From positions 645,977 through 709,976 of the forward strand of contig QEOQ01000253.1 of the NCBI GenBank assembly GCA_010279815.1: a DNA stretch of 64,000 nucleotides, read 5' to 3'. Source of the stretch: Brachionus plicatilis. Its lineage: Eukaryota; Rotifera; Eurotatoria; Ploima; Brachionidae. The translations under genes and the position numbers were made by a program. The notes below the pieces were generated by a model, which made no database searches, was not told where the DNA came from, and saw only the letters and a list, made by a program, of their open reading frames with translations. Of this stretch, positions 1 through 12,900 are shown piece after piece; within the stretch, counting starts at the first letter, position 1; each line of letters starts with the position of its first letter.

Positions 1-1367
1 AAAATAACTAAATTAGTTTTAGCTTAACACAATTATAAAGCTGTTATCGACTCTTTCAAATTTACTTTGATTAAAAAAGGTTTCATTTAAAATTATGCAA
101 ATTATCAAAAATTATTAAAGTCTTTAAGTTAAAACTTCTAATCAGGCCTCTTCTAATGCGTCTCTAAATTTATTTAAATTTAATGAACATTCATCGAATA
201 ACTTTCTAAAAATTTACTGTAAAAATAAAAGTTATCTAATTCAGATTTTTAATTTATAGACCAAAATTGTAAAAATAGAATCCCTTATAATCGAATTATA
301 AAACATAAGGAATGCTATAAAATTAATTAAAGAATTTTTCTACTTAGTGAAGCTCGAGTTAACGGAATATCCAATCATGAAGGATTTTAAATAATAATTA
401 AATCTTAATTATAAAAATCTAAATAAATTTTTTTATGAAAATTATTTACTCATTACGAATTAGAGGTATTGTTCATAAAAGTGCCCTTAGTTTTTACGAA
501 ATTTAAAAATCCCTTTATTCAGAATCTCTTTCAAAATAATAAAATAAATAATGCTTATTAAATTAAAATCGAAAAATTTCTTAAACGCCCAAATTGCTGC
601 TTTAATTTTCGAAATATAGTGGTAGGTATATAAATTTTTTCAAAATAATCAATTTTGAATACTTAAGAAAAATAAATAAAAATATTGCTAATTAGTATAA
701 AATTTGAGCCACTAAAGTTTACATCTTAAAATATAAAAAATAAAAAAATTCTATAAATTATGTAAATTTCAAAAACTAAGAAACATCAAAAATAATTTCA
801 ATACTGTTAAAAAAACTATAGATATAAAAAAAATCTTTAAAAGACTAACTAAATATTTATTTTATTAATAAAAAATTTGTAAAAAAACAAATTTTTATTT
901 TTATTTAGCTGGTTTAGATAAAATTTTTTTATCCTAATATCAAATCAATTAGTTTAAAATTTTCCATTTAAAACTTCAATTTTAAAACATTTCTAAAATG
1001 AATTCGTAAAAAAAATCTTATTTAAAATAAAAATTTGATATTAAAAATATTTATAGACTTAACTTTAAATTTTTTTAAAAGTTTTACTTTAAAATTGAAG
1101 ATTTTATTTTCATTAAAGATCAGAATTTTGATAAAAATAAATAAAATTAAAATTTTTTTTATTTTTATCGGCAATAAACTTAATTTTTAATCGAAATTAA
1201 TCAATTTCTTTTACAAAAAGAAAACAAATAACTAAAAGAAATATTTAAAAACAAAATTTTGACTTTTCTTTAAAAAGAATAAAAACTAACTTTGAATTAA
1301 ATCTAGAAGCATTAAACGAGCCTTTTAAAACAATTTAAATCCTCATATCTTTTGAACGGTAGATAAC
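1..1367. other. AT-rich non-coding DNA
   Basis: Homopolymeric A/T-rich sequence without a convincing ORF, RNA gene or clear repeat boundary. I see nothing specific here. Confidence 0.6.
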
Positions 1368-2306
1368 TTTCTCTTAGGGCGTAGTCAACGAGTTGTCCTT
1401 GGTGATGTGGCATCAGATTGGAAAGAGTTCACCAGTGGTGTTCCACGAGGGTCTGTTTTGGGACCAGTTTTGTTCGTTATTTATGTAAACGATCTTTTGG
1501 AAAGTTTTCCAAGTCCAAGTCTTTCATATGCTGATGACTTAAAACTAATGGAGATTTTTGACCAGAACATCACAATGTCAACTTTATTACAACGAGACTT
1601 GAATATTTTAATGGAATGGTCAAGGATTTGGTCAATGGAACTCAACCTATTAAAGTGTACAACATAGGGAAGAATTGAACAAAGTTTGCATAAAAATGTT
1701 ACACATACACTCTGCGAGTCGATTTTGGAAAGGGACCTTGGTGTTATGATCTCAAACGATTTAAAATGGAATAAACAATGCTCAGCTGCTGCTGCTAAGG
1801 CCAACCGTATACTTGGACAAATAAAGAACTCGTTCTCGTATCTGAATCGTGAGACAATTGTACCCTTATACACGTCCTTAGTCAGATCTCATTTAGAATA
1901 TGTGATAAGTGTTTTTATTTATTTATTATTTTTTTTTGTTAATTGTATCGAAAATATACAATTTGTAAAAGGCATTCATTTTGCAAATAGTCAATCTAGG
2001 AACTTGAGGAGATCAAAAGAAATGAGATTAGTTAGAGAAATCAATAAAAGAGGTAGGAATCGTTATAATTTTTTATTTAATAGAGTCGTCAAAGTCTGGA
2101 ACGAGTTGTCAGCGAATGCAATTAGCTCGAAAACAATTAATAGGTTTAAAGCCAGTATCGGTGAAGAAGTGTTCGGAATAAAGCGTCGCAGCGACTGCAA
2201 TGGCTCATTTAGGGCTAGGCACGTAAATGCGCTGGTAAAGACTTCGGTCTTTACTGCAGTAACTATCACTACTACTACATATCTTTTGAAAAGATTTTTG
2301 AAATAA
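1368..2306 (+). pseudogene. CR1/L2-like LINE reverse transcriptase remnant, 3' end
   Basis: This is a decayed 3' part of a non-LTR retrotransposon ORF2. From about 1368 the frame reads into the RT palm: motif SGVPRGSVLGP (the usual form has PQG), then YADDL near residue 45 of the open segment, then ERDLGVMISNDLKW and KANRILGQI, which are typical of the CR1/Jockey branch. A stop near 1667 and a change of frame break the ORF; it resumes at about 1686. Around 1905 the thumb joins unrelated sequence, so an internal part is lost. It recovers the usual C-terminal block (RYNFLFNRVVKVWNEL) before stopping at 2306. Family assignment is from remembered motifs. There is no intact endonuclease, so this copy cannot be autonomous. 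Confidence 0.85.
2235..2254 (+). other. Perfect UUCG-tetraloop hairpin in a LINE 3' end
   Basis: An 8-bp perfect stem (GTAAAGAC / GTCTTTAC) closes a TTCG loop, followed by a short run of ACT repeats. It lies inside the last codons of the LINE remnant and just before its end. That is where reverse transcriptase would recognise its template RNA in this class of element; the role is inferred. Confidence 0.7.
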
Positions 2307-4791
2307 ATAGTATTTTTTGAATTAGGAAGATTTTGTTTTTTTCTTTAACAAAAAGTTACTACCCTGTAAAATTTCTAAAATTTTTTTAGAAATATTTTCA
2401 ATTAAAAAAATACGAAAAAATGCTTGGTGCTTCGTGTGTTATACTTTCAAAAATGTAGCTGATAAACGCAATGAAACTGGAGAAATTTTAAAGAAGGATT
2501 AGTAAATTTGAATTATTTGTGCTTCAAATAAAGTCTAAATTATTAAAACCTTAAAATATTTATTTATTTAAATTTTAATTAAATTATTTTGGTCAGCTTT
2601 TCTTTTTGCTAAATTTCATAAAGGTAAATTTCGACAAGGTAAATTAGACAAGATTTTTAATTAGACAACTATTTTCGTAAAATAGTATTTCGACGTTAAT
2701 TATTTCGACAAACGTCTTATAATTGGGCAAATAATAATTAGACAAAAAAATTTTTTAAGAAAGATTAATTATCAAATTAAAAAATAGAAAAAAAATTGTT
2801 GATTAGACTAAAATATTTATAAAGAAGAATTAATTGAAAATGAAAAAATTGAAAATATAGAAAAAAATTATTAGTATTGAATTAATTTAGATAAATTAGC
2901 TAAGTATTGATAAATATCTTGATCATTATAATCATTTAAAATTTAATTTCTCTCTCATTTTATATTTAACAAAGTGATTTGGAAGAATGAAGTAAGAAAC
3001 TAGTCCGAAATAGAAAGTGAGAGCGAAGAAATGAAAAGAAAACTAAAAACTAAATTAATATAAAAAAAAAAAAAAATCTGTTTGTCTTGTATCATTTTCA
3101 AAATAGTGTTCACTTTTTTCTTAATTATAAAAACTCCTTAACACGGGGCTGAAAGGGAGGTCAATTACCATTCCAAACAGCCCGGGGTCCTCCTCAAACT
3201 ATTATTTTAATAAAAAATAAAAAATATATACATTTAAAATTAATTTTTTTTTTTAGTTATTATTTTTGTTCTGTTTTATTTTTATTTAATTCTATTTAAT
3301 CAAAAAGACACAATCTCGAAAGGGGGCTGAAAGAAAGTAGCTCGCTTCCAACCAGTCCGTCTAAATTCCCCCAACTTTGGAAGCACTGAAGTTAAGGCAT
3401 TCTCTCTTTCTAAATTGAGAATGTCGCTTGGTTTGTGGTTCCAAGCTAGTCTAAATAGTAGCCGAGTTCGCAGCCAAATTAAAAGTGCTCGGATGAGTGG
3501 CGCTGTTTATGATGAACGTCCCACGTGCTTCTTAGGGGAAGACGCCGTCATAACTATGCCGTATGCCGGTCCCAAGCCCGGATGAAAAAAAAGGAGGGTG
3601 ACAAAAATTCTATGTTCAAATATTTTTAACTATTTTTATTAAAAAAAAAACAGATCCTTGAAAAAAAACATTTTTTAGGTAAAAAATTGTATTTTTGTTC
3701 AAGCTTTAACTTTCCGATATAAACCTTTGATTATTTAATTTTTTTGTTCTTTTTTTTAAGAAACAAATTAAAAAAAGTTAAATAAGTCAAAATGCAAATA
3801 AATTTGAGGTCACGAGAGAATGGAATAATTAAGTTATGAATTAATGATTCATAGAATATGGACAATTTTTTGATAAGAGAACTTTTAAGGGTTCCATCTA
3901 AAGTTTTATGCATTTTTCATGGATAGTATCTAGGATAAATTTGGTAAGCAATTGACTATTTGAGAGTTGGAAAGAAATTATTGAGTTTGTTCTAGGAGCG
4001 TTTACTCAAAAACTACTATACTATATTATAGTATATTTGGGCTGATCAGCATAACGGGATTATGCGCACCACCCATCACCGGATTGCTTTAAGGCTCGGC
4101 CTTTTTCAACCCATTTTTTTGGTTTCTTTGTTGTTTACTAAAAAACTATAATATCAATTTAATTTATATTAACCTTAATATTATGCGCTTTTTAATAAAA
4201 AATTTTCAAAAAATTAATCAAATTAAATTCGCACTTTTTTTAATTAATTAACTACTAAGCAATAGATTAATTTTAAATAATTCGACTAAAAAACACAGAA
4301 ACTCCTTCCAACCTCGTATACAAATCTTTTAACATGGCAAAGATTTTTACTCCTATACAACCATTAAAAAACTGAAAAGTATTTTTTTAAATAAAGTTGT
4401 GAATAAATAACAAAATTTTATTTTTTTATTATAAATTTTGTCATAGGTAAGGTATTATTTTTCGATTAAAAAATTTGAATGCCTATGTAACCAGACATTT
4501 GACGACACCAACCGCACTCATATACCGGCTTGTTTTGACTTCTATTACTATCTTAATAGTTTTTATAGTACCTTAACTTAGGTTAAACATTTTTATTTTA
4601 TTTTCGATTTAAATTGCTTTATACGTTTTATATTATTTTGAAAAAGTAAAGTTAGATAAAAATTTAGAAATAAAAAATTTTGTCTTTATTTAATATAATT
4701 GATATTTTAAATTAAAAAAATACCAAAGAAAGAACTACCTTCCACATAAACAAACTTCTATCTACAACTCGTTGTAAATTCAAAAAATCAA
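2307..4791. other. Gene-free stretch with retroposon-like blocks
   Basis: It holds no convincing ORF. From 2620 to 2810 short words such as TTTCGACAA and ATTAGACAA recur several times. Retroposon-like islands lie at 3144-3200, 3322-3595 and about 4045-4125 (described separately or in the findings). The last island contains GGCCGAGCC on the minus strand, possibly a tRNA-derived SINE head, but I cannot fold it into a tRNA. Confidence 0.5.
3322..3600 (+). repeat. GC-richer retroposon-like block with CCGGTCCCAAGCCCGG
   Basis: About 280 bp of normal-composition DNA in an AT-rich background. It begins with GGGGGCTGAAAG and ends with GCCGGTCCCAAGCCCGGAT, a poly(A) run and GGAGGGT. From memory, that ending resembles a conserved block near the 5' ends of several animal and protozoan non-LTR retrotransposons and their non-autonomous derivatives. 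No ORF follows, so it is likely a truncated or SINE-like copy. Identity is tentative. Confidence 0.45.
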
Positions 4792-4863
4792 AGGTTCTAC
4801 CGAGATTTGAACTCGGATCGCTGGATTCAAAGTCCAGAGTGCTAACCGTTACACCATAGAACC
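4792..4863 (-). tRNA. tRNA-Gln (anticodon TTG)
   Basis: A 72-nt cloverleaf on the minus strand. The acceptor stem is GGTTCTA/TAGAACC, the anticodon loop CTTTGAA gives TTG (reads CAA), and the T arm contains GTTCAAATC. It has the same body as the two copies near 32 kb. No CCA is encoded and no intron is present, as expected for a nuclear eukaryotic tRNA gene. Confidence 0.95.
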
Positions 4864-4987
4864 ATTTTATTTAGAAAGCTAATAAAATGTGTACGATTTT
4901 TGTTGGATTTCATGGCTGCAGTGTCTATAAATGAATTTATAGCATTTTTAAAATATACACACTTTAAAAATTAGATTTAATCAAAAA

Positions 4988-5769
4988 ATGGCAATTGATT
5001 TAGTATCAAATACAGACGATTTAGCTTTTATAGATTTTAAATTAGGCTGCAAAAGTATTCTGAATGAACTTGGAAGTGTTTACTCTGGTAAGAAACGTCA
5101 GATCGAAATGTGTTTCGATCGTCTGATAGACAACGTCCCTGGTGAAATTGTTAATGCTTCTATCACAGAATGTTTGGAAGATTACTTGGAAAATATGGAA
5201 TCAAATGAATTCCAAATACTTGACCCTAAACAGGACGAAATTGTAGAGCAAAGTTTATGCGATATGACGGTTAGTATTGCTTCAAGTGAGAAAGCTCCAT
5301 CGAATTTGACTGCATTAGAGGATGAATTGTAGGTTAGATGCTTTAGATGCTTTTCTACTTTTCTATTTTACCAAGGGTTGGTACTAATGAACATGAGTTT
5401 GACCATTTAACATCGACAGTCAAGAAAGTAAATGGAGGAAAATTAAAAAGTTTAAAAGAAAAAATTGATGAACAATCAATAATTCAAGAAGCTGATGAAG
5501 AGACACCGACCAAAGAGCCAAAGAAAGAGGCTAAAAAAATTCAAGATAATGTCAAATTTAGTAAAGGAACTAAGTACTCACTCAAAGTTATGTTTTTTAT
5601 GCGTGATTTAACTCAAGTAATTATTTTTTTTAAATGGTTTGAAGTTTTACAAATTTTATTTAAGGTTACTGCATCGTTGGAAGAATTGATTGATGTCAAT
5701 GAAAAAGAAATTCATGAAAATTCCCTAAATGACTTTAAACTGATCTCAGAAGCGATAGCTTCCAAATAA
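4988..5769 (+). CDS. Small three-exon gene, unknown; weak Borealin-like N terminus
   Basis: Exons 4988-5328, 5376-5586 and 5665-5769 join in phase to 218 codons. The first intron (47 bp) has a clear GT..AG. The second (78 bp, donor GTTATG) is in frame and has no stop, so it may be retained, giving about 244 aa. The N-terminal third (residues 15-60) is a helical charged stretch with a DNVPGEI element. It vaguely recalls the Borealin (CDCA8) N terminus, which has a hydrophobic helix before a leucine/proline motif. The middle is lysine- and glutamate-rich (EADEETPTKEPKKEAKK), and a short acidic helix ends the protein. An AATAAA overlaps the stop region. The gene model is reasonable; function is not established, and the Borealin idea rests on a short pattern only. 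Confidence 0.6.
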
Positions 5770-6952
5770 ATAAATGTTTTTACTTTTATAAAACTTTTTT
5801 ACAAAAATTAAACTTTTTCAATAAATTTTTACTTTTTTTAAACTTATTTTTAAAATCAAAATTACATATGATACAAAGATTTAAGGATGAATTTTATTAT
5901 TTAAAAAAATTTAAAAAATCTAAAAAATTAACTACTTTTATAATACGGCTTTTAAAGTGAAAAACAATGGAGAATTACTTCAAAGAAAATAATACTTTTT
6001 TGGAGTCTATGTTTAAGAGAATGTTCAACCCTAAAAACTGACCGCACAAAAATTCAATTAATAAAAAAAGGCTAAGATTAAATATTAAATATTTTAAGAG
6101 AGGTCTGAAGATACCACAACCTAAAGGACAGTCAGTCAAATTTTTTAAATTTTTTCGCTCTATTAAATGACAAAAACATATTCAAAAATCGGATCCTAAA
6201 AAAGAAAAATTTTGCTTCCTTTACTAGTTTAAAAAACAAAAAGAATTTTTTTTTTTTATTTTTAAAAATTAAAATTTAAAAAATACAAATGCTTTTAATG
6301 CATTAATTTCAAAAATGACTAATCGTTATTGAACATGTGCTCTTTGAAAAATTCGGCTTGATTCTGAACCAAAACTGAATAAAAATAAGATCGGATTTCA
6401 TCCAGTTTGGTAAAAATTGCACTTCAAGCATTGGGTAGAAAGTGGGAAAATTACTAATTTGTCATAAAAATTAATTATATGCTTTAATAAAAATTTTGAA
6501 TTTAAGTTTTAAATTTCGAAAATACTTAAATAATTTTAGATTTATAAAATAATCATGATGATAACTTATTTCAAAAATAGAATAAATTAAGAAAATGACG
6601 AGAGTTTAGTTATTTACTATTTAAGACCGTATAAGGTGTTAGAAAGTTAGTTTACTATAATCATACTGATATTTTTCAAAAATAATAAATGGGACTTTCA
6701 ATCCTGAAAACAGAATCTCAATTCTTGTAATTAATAATTATAATAATAATAATATAAGTTACAACAAGCTAGCAACCTAGACTTGCGAAGAAAGGAAATA
6801 GTAGGATCCCATCCATGATTAGATTGAATTAAAAATTTTAATTTATTTTAATTTAGGCTTAAAACAAGTATTCAGGATATAAGCACTAATTTTTATTAAA
6901 AAATTTGATTAAGTACAAAATTGATAAATTTTAAGATTAGCATTAAAAAAAT
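5770..6952. other. Intergenic, AT-rich
   Basis: This lies between two convergent genes. It contains the likely minus-strand AATAAA of the ATM gene (6892-6897) and no coding potential that I can support. Confidence 0.5.
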
Positions 6953-9900
6953 TCATAAATAAGGCTGCCATCCGACATAAATTCGACAAAGGTTCTCTGG
7001 ATTAGTTGCTTCATTGATTAAAAAATTTATTTGTCCGTCTGTACTCAATTGTGTTCCATTTTCATAGCCAAGTAACTTTTGTTTTATCTGAAAAAGTATT
7101 CGTTCAGCAATTTTATTTTTTTCAGCTTTGGTTTAAATTTAAATTATCAATTTCAATTGTATTAAATAATCAAACTATATTTACTTGATTTATTGGTCTT
7201 TTGGGTTGAGTTTATTTTATTAGACGAATCAAACGACGCTGGGTGAAATAAAGAGGTTTCGTTGTCTGCTTGTGGCTGATTATTGAAATCCATAGCTTGC
7301 TGCATCATAAACGCTTTTGCAGGAGACAAGCACCAATTATGTAATGGATCGTATAAAAGAACCTCAAAAATGGTCATTATTTGTTCACGAGATGATTTCA
7401 GCAACTCTAAAGTTGATTCACAGCAATTTTTAAAAATACCTTCTACTGCACATATACCAAAGCCGTCTATTATATCTCTGGTCAGTCTAAAGGGTACAGT
7501 TTCAGGTATTGGCAAAATTTTTCCTTGATCAAAAGCGATTCCTAGATCAATATGTACTACATCTGCAGTGCTTGTATCAATTAGAATGTTTTGCACGTGT
7601 CGATCTCCTAGACCAACAATGTATCCTACCATAGATGATGTAGCTACACTTTTTGTAAAATTTTGTCTCTTTTTAAACCATTCTTTTTGTTGATGGAAGT
7701 TTTCCATGAAAAAATGTCGAAAAACAGGCTTGAATTTATCGGTCACATCCAAAAAAACTTCCAATTTGGACTTTTTTTTTAATTTTCTCAATCCTTTCAA
7801 AATTTTTCAAAAAATTAAATTAATAAAACCAAAAATTTGATTTCACAAAAAAAGACTAATAGCTTAAACAAAAAAGTAGAGGTGGGAAACCGGTTCAATT
7901 ATTCAAAAAAATATCAGAGGAATAAAAAGAAGATTCTTAAGCGAAAAACTTTTTTTTATAAATAATTTTATATTATTTCAATTAAAAGATTAAGAAAATT
8001 TCAATTCTAATATGAAAAATAAGAAAAAAAATCTTCTTTTTTAATATTCTGTTATTTAACATCGAACTGGTTTCCCACCTCTACATAAAAATGCATCTGA
8101 AGATAATTTAAGGGAATTTTTAGAAATAGCTTAAATTATTTTTTGCTTTTAAAATTTAAAAAATTAAGAAGTTATTATGTTACAAATTTTTTAAGTTGTT
8201 TTATTGACACATAGTGTTGCAATAGTTTAGGCTATTGACACATGATATGATTTTTAATCTAAGATTTTTTAAATTTTTTATTATATAAAGGAGTTTTTAA
8301 TTGAAATATAAAAATATAAATTTTTAAGTCAAAACAAAACCAAATATTTTATAATAATTTATTTTTTAGATCGCGTAAGCTTTGAAACAGGACTTTGTGT
8401 ATCGACCAAAAAGTTTTTCAACCTTTTCTCTTGGTCAACAAACTCTTGTTCCCCGGCAAACATCTTATCGCTGTTTAGCGTTTATTGGATTAGATAAAAA
8501 TATCCCAAATTCGCAATTTTGAAGATTTATTACAGAGTTTTGCAGAATCAGAATATTGGTGGTACAGGAATATATCTATTAAATAAATATATATTCTTTT
8601 AATCTTTTTTATTCTCAGTTGCATTTATTTAGCAAATTTTTAGTTGAAGACATTCAATTTTCAAAAATTTTCTAATGAACTTATTTAAAATAATATTATT
8701 TTTTAATATATGTTTTTTTATAGGAAAAATTTTGTGCAGAAACAATTTCAAATATCTGATTTCTAAATTTATAAAAAATATGATTTAAATTGAAAATAAA
8801 AATAAAAATTATCAAACTTTTCTCTGAATGAGAAAAAATTATTCTGCTAATAATCATAAATTTTTTATTGAATCCTTCAGATTTTAACTAAATTTCAAAA
8901 CTAATCAACGGGCTCTGATAGGAATAAATAATTATTGTAAAATCTTAAAAATTTAAAATTTTTACTGTTGTAAAAATGATACACAAAGTCCTGTTTCAAA
9001 GCGTACGCAATCCAAAAAATAAATTATTATAAAATATTTGGTTTTGTTTTGACTTAAAAATTTGTATTTTTATATTTCAATTAATTGTCAATAGCCTATA
9101 CTATTGACACATAGTGTTGCAATAGAGTCGCCCTTTTTTAATTTGAAATCTTTCTAAAACCTATCAAGGTTTCTAAAAATCATTGAATTTTTTTTTAATA
9201 TTAAAAAAATATATTTACCATTTGGTTGACTGGCTTCATATAATATCCTTTTACACTCATCAAATTTGAGATCATTAGGCTCATACTTTTTATGTGCACC
9301 ACCGTCTTGATTTTGTCCTATTAGCCAATCTCCAATTGTAATAGTATTCTGGCACCATTCAAGAACTCCACTTTTTTGACTTAGTGGCACAATTTTATAA
9401 GTTCTCATTGTATTTAACTCAATTGTATTGCGGCTAACATTATTAGCCTTAATCAAATCATTTACTGTAGAAAAAAACTGCTGCATTACTGCGTCTTGTC
9501 TCAAATCATCTTTACCCTTTACTAGTTGCTTTCTCAAAATACCATCAGATCCAAGACATTGAACAATTTTAGGCATGTTAACTCCATTAGCCACTTTAAA
9601 TATTGGATCAAATTTGACAATATAAATCAACTTCGATTCATCATAGCACCCATTTGGATTTATTTTAATAGTGTCGGTGAGCACATTTGTAAATTTATAA
9701 TTTCTTATTTTGTTGATTAAAAGATTTTTTGGAAAGACAAGTGACTCAGTTGCTTTAGGTCTTGTCGTAATGCTACTGTTGGCCAGTTCTATGTAGCTGT
9801 GACAAACTTGGTCCATTGATTCAATTATTCTTATCATGTAATCTGAATTTTTGAGTTTTGCCAGAATAGAAGTACTAGTGTTTACTCTATCTTCGGCTTT

Positions 9901-12900
9901 CAAATAGTTGCCAACCTCATCATTTGATTTAGTAAGCAGAAAATCTCTGTGAGAATTAGAAAAAGCAAATAAAACTGGAAGACAATGATGAGGATGCTCT
10001 TGAGATGTTTTGGTAACCAAAGCTATTAGAATCGATTGGAAAAGCTTTTGGCTCGAATCGTGATCTGATTCTAAAGCCTCTAGACTCATACGAGCTGCCA
10101 GTTGATAAATTAAAATGATTAATTTATGACTTGAAATTTTAAATATTTTTTCTTCTATAGTCTTATTAACTTTTAAATTCAAGCTGTTCTGGGTCCACAA
10201 TGACACCAGCCGAAAGACACAGTAATTATCTTGTTGATGATCAGAACCTAATTCTAAACAATTCAAATAGTAATTGATAGATTTACATAAGTATATTTCT
10301 TTATTTTCGATTAAATTATCCATCTCTTCTCGGTCTATATTATATTGTTTGTTTAAAATTAAATTAAAATGGCTGCTTGGATCAATTATCTTAGTTTTGT
10401 TGCTTTCTACTTGGAATTTTTTCACCAATTCAGCATGTTCTTCAAATGATTTTGAGTTGACATAGTCGCTGATACTCTGGTAATGAGAATCGGCAAATTT
10501 TGCCAGTGAAAAAAATGAGTCTACTATTAAGCGAATATTTTCTGGTCTTTCTTCCAAATTAAATTGGCTAATATAATGCACAGATTTTTCTAAAATTTTT
10601 TTTATTATATAATTTGGATTTTCGGATTTGGTCTGGTTTAAAAGATGTCCGTATAGATCTAAAGCTATGATGTAATTCTTTATATCAGAATGATTTAAAG
10701 TGTCGGTCATTTTTAATTTAGAGTATTCGAATATTTCAATCGAGTTTCGTAGAATAAATTTGGCTTTTTTTAAATTAGATTTCGAAAATTCCAATTGAGC
10801 CTCTTTTATATCACATTTTAATTTACTAGAAAAAAGTGATTTTCGCATTTGATTGACATAAAATTGTCCTATCTTGATAAAAAAAATTAACAAAAAAAAA
10901 TAAAAAAATAAAATGCAAAATTTCAACAAATATTAAAATTATTTATCATGAGAATTTTAAATTATAAAAAGTAAAGGTTCATAATTTATATTAATGCCAT
11001 AATTTTTTTTAAGTTAAACAATTTTAAGTTGAAAATAACTACCTTATTTTCTTAGTAAAAAAACGGAATTTTAAAAATAAATTCTTAAGAGGATACAAGG
11101 AAATTTTTTTTTCAAAAAAAGATACTTAAAACACTGAAATTTCAAATATATTAAATTATAAAAATATAAAAATTTTCTAGCAGCAATTAAGTATCAATTG
11201 AAGGCTTAAGATTTTTTAAGAAAAAAAAAATTCAATCAAATGTTTTTGAAAGTATTCTACAGTTTATGTTTTAGCAACTCTTGTGATCAATTATTTCTTA
11301 TTTTCTATAAGTTTAAATTTTTTGATTTTCTCTTCTAGAAAATTAATTGTAGAATTATTTTGATATTAAACTACATTCCCTGATATAATAATTTGAATAC
11401 TTTAATATTCCTAAACTTTTAGGAATATTTTGCATTTTTAGAATTAATTTTTTAAAATTACCTCAAATTTTTTAAAATAAATTGAGTTATCTATCAATTT
11501 TTCAAACAAATTTTCTTCGTACTCATCAATTTTTGTCAGCTGATCATTTTTGTCAAATAAAATTTGAGAACTTTTGAGTCTTAGCTTCAGCAGATTATCA
11601 AATAATTCAAACGAATCCGAATTTCCCATAAAATATTTGGTTTCATAATTCTCAAATCGAGATAAATTGTTCGAAACCAACTCAAGATATTCATTTTCTT
11701 TTTTATTTCTAAGAACAACCAAACACTTTTTAATTTCTTCCAAATTATATAATTTAATAATTGACTCAATATTAGTTTTATGTTCAAACAAATTCTCAAA
11801 TTTTAAATCACATATTAAATAATCTGCATATTTTATGGTGTTTGTAATTCCCATATCTATGATAAATTTATTTCCTTGATTTTCAATACAAAACAAATTA
11901 TTTAAACTTTCATAGAAATTTGATTCAATAATCGATTCAGTTTTGAAATCTATATCTTCCCAAAAACCAAGTCTAGATGAATGTAAATATTTGGAATCTG
12001 CCAAATCACTTTCCTCATCATGATTATTTAGGACACAACTTTTGAGGAAGTTTAACCCTTTGTTTTTCAATGATTTTACCAGACCTGCCTTGGCACTAGA
12101 AATATCATTACCATCAGCTGACACACTCAAATAATTATCAAAATAAGTCAATTGTTCATCATTGTTTTCATAGTATGAAGCATTTAAACAACTTAAATAT
12201 CAAATGTAAACTCTAATAAAAAAATTTATTAATCTTACTTCTGACTGCTGTGAACTAAATAAATTAGTTCAGTTTCCAGAGCGTTTTTTTCTCCAACATT
12301 TTTAAAACACTTGAAAAGAATTTCAATTGATCTCAAATTAGACTTAAAAATTTCAAAATTTGAATTTTTGAAACCTCTTTTTTGACTGAAGCTACAAAAA
12401 AAAAATTGAATAAAAAGATGGTTAAAAAAGGAAAAAAAAAATGCTATTTACATAATTCTGTTGTACCAAACTTCAACATAATAGATTGCTGCGAAGTTTT
12501 CTGATACTCTAAGGGCAATTTGAGCTAAAGTTAAGAAATCGATATGCTTCCAGAAATCGATGTTATCAAGCCAGAATACTGCATTGCTAGATTAAAAAAT
12601 TATAATCTAATAATTTAAATCTTTCATAAATTACTTTTTACATTTAATTGAATTTATTCGAATGAAATCAATTAATTTTAGATAAAATTTGATAACTTTG
12701 GTTCGCTCAATTGAAAGGAATTCATTTTTTAGATTTTCTTGGTAGCTTTCAAAAAAAGTACTAATTTTTTGAGCAATCAAACTACTAATTTCACTGCTTT
12801 TTTCAATAGTAATTTTAATGTTGTATAAAATGAACAATTCACACATTTTAGTCTAAATTTAAGTTTTATAATTAAAGGAATAAAATGGTCTCTTAAAGGG

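Noticed and set aside
1481..1873. 130-aa minus-strand ORF across the LINE remnant
   Set aside because: It is the complement of the RT-coding frames, has no motif, and runs across the frame break.
3731..3913. 60-aa minus-strand ORF in AT-rich DNA
   Set aside because: Ends in a poly-lysine/isoleucine tract from A/T runs; no support.
12777..12900. Frameshift in ATM around 12.85 kb
   Set aside because: Two overlapping frames are reconciled by a 56-bp GT..AG intron (12853-12908) with matching phase.
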